From: Actinomycetes bacterium
GTDB taxonomy: Bacteria; Actinomycetota; Acidimicrobiia; Acidimicrobiales; RAAP-2
Assembly (NCBI GenBank): GCA_021822565.1
Contig: JAKAQM010000013.1
Location: 1-36,440, forward strand
Direction: 5' to 3'
Length of the DNA: 36,440 nucleotides
Part shown: positions 34,591-36,440 of the stretch, in pieces
How the letters are laid out: every line of letters begins with the position of its first letter
Numbering within the stretch: position 1 is the first letter of the stretch
Position numbers and translations under genes: made by a program
The notes under the pieces: generated by a model
What the model was told of the DNA's origin: nothing
What the model saw: only the letters and a program-made list of their open reading frames with translations
Database searches by the model: none

Positions 34591-36099
34591 TCACCTCAGG
34601 TCGCGTGCGCGCTCCACCCCGCGATCGCGAAGGGGCTCTCGCACTCGTCCGATGCGAGCGAGCGCGTCATCGATCGTCCTGGTGGTCGCGAGGTGGTCGG
34701 CGAGACGGCGTGCGGGCAGCGCGCGCAGCTCCGCCGGGGTGTGGACGCCGAGGACCTGCCATCGGTCGTGCACGTCCCAGCGCGTGCGGTAGCGCGCGAT
34801 CGAGGAGGCCGCGGACTCCCAGACCCCGAGCGCGTGAGGCGCCGACGGCCGAGGGCCGAGCAGGCGCAGGACGTGCGGCGGCGGCACCACTGCGGCCGGT
34901 GCCAGCACACGTTCGCCGACTCCCGTGCCAGTGCCCCAATCCGCAAGCATGTCCACGCAGCGCTCGACGTCTCCGGCCGGCCCACCCGCGTCGAGCGCCC
35001 CGGCCCACGCGCCGATCGCCGCCCGCCTCGTCACACCACGGTCCGCGACCTCGGAGACGGCCGCCGCGAACCGGTGCTCGTCGATCGCCCCCCTCCCGGC
35101 GCGCGCGAGCGGCGCGCTCACGGAGAGCTCGGGGGAGCAGCCAACGTCCCGGGCGATGGCGCCCCAGCGACGGCGAAGCTCCGCGGGTGTCTCGGGCACT
35201 TCCTTCGGATCGCGCGTCGCCGCCCACGCGATGCGGCGCGCTCGTCTCGACGCCGACCCGGGCGCCGACCCGGGCCCCGAACCGGGCGAGCGAGTCGCGA
35301 GATGGGCGAGGATCTCGGCGCGCCGAGATGACAACGCGGCGGCGAGGAAGGGGTCCACGGCGGAGAGCTCCCACCCTCGGCCGGCTCTCGAGACCCATTC
35401 GAGACCAAGCCGCGTGGTGATGCCGTGGCGCAGCACCGCGTCGTAGAGCGCGCCGGCTGCCTTGGCGTGGGCGTAGAGGCCCCGGCCGTCGATCGCCCGC
35501 CAACGCCCGTCGTTCCCTCGGGCGAGGTTGGCGACGACCACGTGCGAGTGGAGGTGGGGATCGAGCGCCCTGCTCACTCCGTGATCGAAGCGCGCGGCGA
35601 CCAGGCCGTCCACCGGGCTCGCCGCAGGCGTGCACCGCACCGTCGCCGCGCGTGCCGCCACGTAGCCCATCGCGGCGTCGACCGCCCCTTCGTGCGCCTC
35701 CCGGGCAGCGGCTGCCGCGCCCGGGTCCCCCAGCGCGAAGAGGACGCTCACCGACTTGGGCGCAGCGAACGTGAGGTCGTACCCGCTGACCGTCGTCTCG
35801 CGCCTTCGGAGCCGGTGGCCCCCCGAGGGGTGACGGCCCGAGAGCACCTCCGAGAACGCCCGGCCGTCGACCTGACCGACCAGTCCGAGCCCTGCCGCCG
35901 CGGTGCCGAGCCACCGGCCCCCGCGGGGCTCCCGGGCACCAGGCGACCCGAGGCCAGGCGACCCGAGGCCAGGCGACCCGAGGGCAGGCGACCCGAGGGC
36001 AGGCGACCCGAGGGCCACAGACGCTGCATCGAGCTCGGAGGCGAGGTCCGTGAGGTAGTAGCGCCCGGTCCGGTCGCTGATCCGTGCCACGCGCAGCAT
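34591..36099 (-). CDS. MobF/TrwC-type relaxase domain protein, no helicase domain
   Basis: N-term Tyr pair (GRYYLTDLASELD); SGYDLTFAAPKSVSVLFALGDP; ARFDHGVSRALDPHLHSHVVVANLARGNDGRWRAIDGRGLYAHAKAAGALYDAVLRHGITTRLGLEW (His triad region). 502 aa total. Confidence 0.9.
   Translation of the reverse strand: MLRVARISDRTGRYYLTDLASELDAASVALGSPALGSPALGSPGLGSPGLGSPGAREPRGGRWLGTAAAGLGLVGQVDGRAFSEVLSGRHPSGGHRLRRRETTVSGYDLTFAAPKSVSVLFALGDPGAAAAAREAHEGAVDAAMGYVAARAATVRCTPAASPVDGLVAARFDHGVSRALDPHLHSHVVVANLARGNDGRWRAIDGRGLYAHAKAAGALYDAVLRHGITTRLGLEWVSRAGRGWELSAVDPFLAAALSSRRAEILAHLATRSPGSGPGSAPGSASRRARRIAWAATRDPKEVPETPAELRRRWGAIARDVGCSPELSVSAPLARAGRGAIDEHRFAAAVSEVADRGVTRRAAIGAWAGALDAGGPAGDVERCVDMLADWGTGTGVGERVLAPAAVVPPPHVLRLLGPRPSAPHALGVWESAASSIARYRTRWDVHDRWQVLGVHTPAELRALPARRLADHLATTRTIDDALARIGRVREPLRDRGVERARDLR
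35941..36015 (-). repeat. 15-bp tandem repeat, 5 copies (LGSPG/LGSPA) inside the relaxase
   Basis: aggcgacccgagg[c/g]c x5, immediately after the catalytic-Tyr segment. Confidence 0.97.
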
Positions 36100-36176
36100 G
36101 TGGGCTCACCTGGCGCTCGATGGCACGCCGGCGCCGAGGAGCGCGTGCGAGCGCGGCGCGTGCGAAGTCCCTACCG

Positions 36177-36206
36177 CATCATGACCTTTCATGTGCTTTC
36201 ATGCTA
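36177..36206. promoter_or_regulatory. Candidate helically phased direct repeats (CATGAAAG-type, 10-bp period) upstream of relaxase
   Basis: Minus strand CATGAAAGCA CATGAAAGGT CATGATGCGG; CATG at 36180, 36190, 36200. Confidence 0.4.
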
Positions 36207-36440
36207 ACCCCTTCTCGGTGGAGGGTGCGTGGAAGGTGCGTAGAGGGTTCGCAGCAGGCGCGACGCCGCTTCCCGCCCGACGCCCTGGAGGTCTGGCGGG
36301 GCGACGACCCGCGCCCTCGGGCCCGCCTGCAGGAGGAGGCGTTCGAGCCACGCACGTCCGCCCACTGCGAGGGTCACCTCGAGCGCAGATCCCGGCCCTT
36401 GGCGCACATCGAGCACCGGCACGGGGTCGGGCACCCACCG
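36204..36440 (-). CDS. WYL-domain-type transcriptional regulator, C-terminal end (runs off window end)
   Basis: ...VPDPVPVLDVRQGPGSALEVTLAVGGRAWLERLLLQAGPRARVVAPPDLQGVGREAASRLLRTLYAP resembles the WYL C-terminal extension; reading frame open to the edge. Confidence 0.65.
   Translation of the reverse strand, partial: RWVPDPVPVLDVRQGPGSALEVTLAVGGRAWLERLLLQAGPRARVVAPPDLQGVGREAASRLLRTLYAPSTHPPPRRG

Noticed and set aside
33067-36440. Complete integrative conjugative element
   Set aside because: No integrase, att repeats, or T4SS channel genes visible; only coupling protein and relaxase can be supported.

Overview
High-GC, actinobacterial-looking window (the mix of kgd, cofC/fbiD, LysM-BTAD and MobF genes suggests Actinobacteria, possibly Acidimicrobiia-like; this is inference). 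The ORF track is dominated by antisense GC-shadow ORFs. After pruning by recognisable family motifs, the window holds: an edge-truncated MMPL transporter that the track missed; an orphan double-HTH protein; a small membrane protein with a coupled microprotein beside tRNA-Val(TAC, CCA encoded); an inositol-monophosphatase-family gene; a CHAP protein; a sigma-like HTH gene, a secreted protein and a LysM/BTAD transmembrane regulator; an alpha/beta hydrolase - membrane-fused MurF-like ligase - D-Ala-D-Ala ligase operon; a UvrD/PcrA-type helicase; an FAD-linked oxidase ATGA-coupled to a TPP enzyme; the minus-strand run kgd - (NYN/PIN-like + histone-H1-like repeats + S1-like) - fabZ-like - xthA; a DMT permease; rnhB; a GH38 alpha-mannosidase; gpsA; cofC/fbiD; and a compact mobilization-like module (VirD4/TraG-type coupling protein convergent with a helicase-less MobF relaxase), followed by an edge-truncated WYL-type regulator. 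The signals most worth pursuing are the NYN-H1-S1 chimera, the transmembrane LysM-BTAD regulator opposite the MurF/Ddl operon, the minimal coupling protein/relaxase pair, and an unusually dense set of short tandem repeats. The coding repeats have periods that are multiples of 3 (12/15/18 bp) in many unrelated genes, while two intergenic repeats have periods that are not (29 bp, 19-20 bp). No database search was possible; family calls rest on motif recognition.
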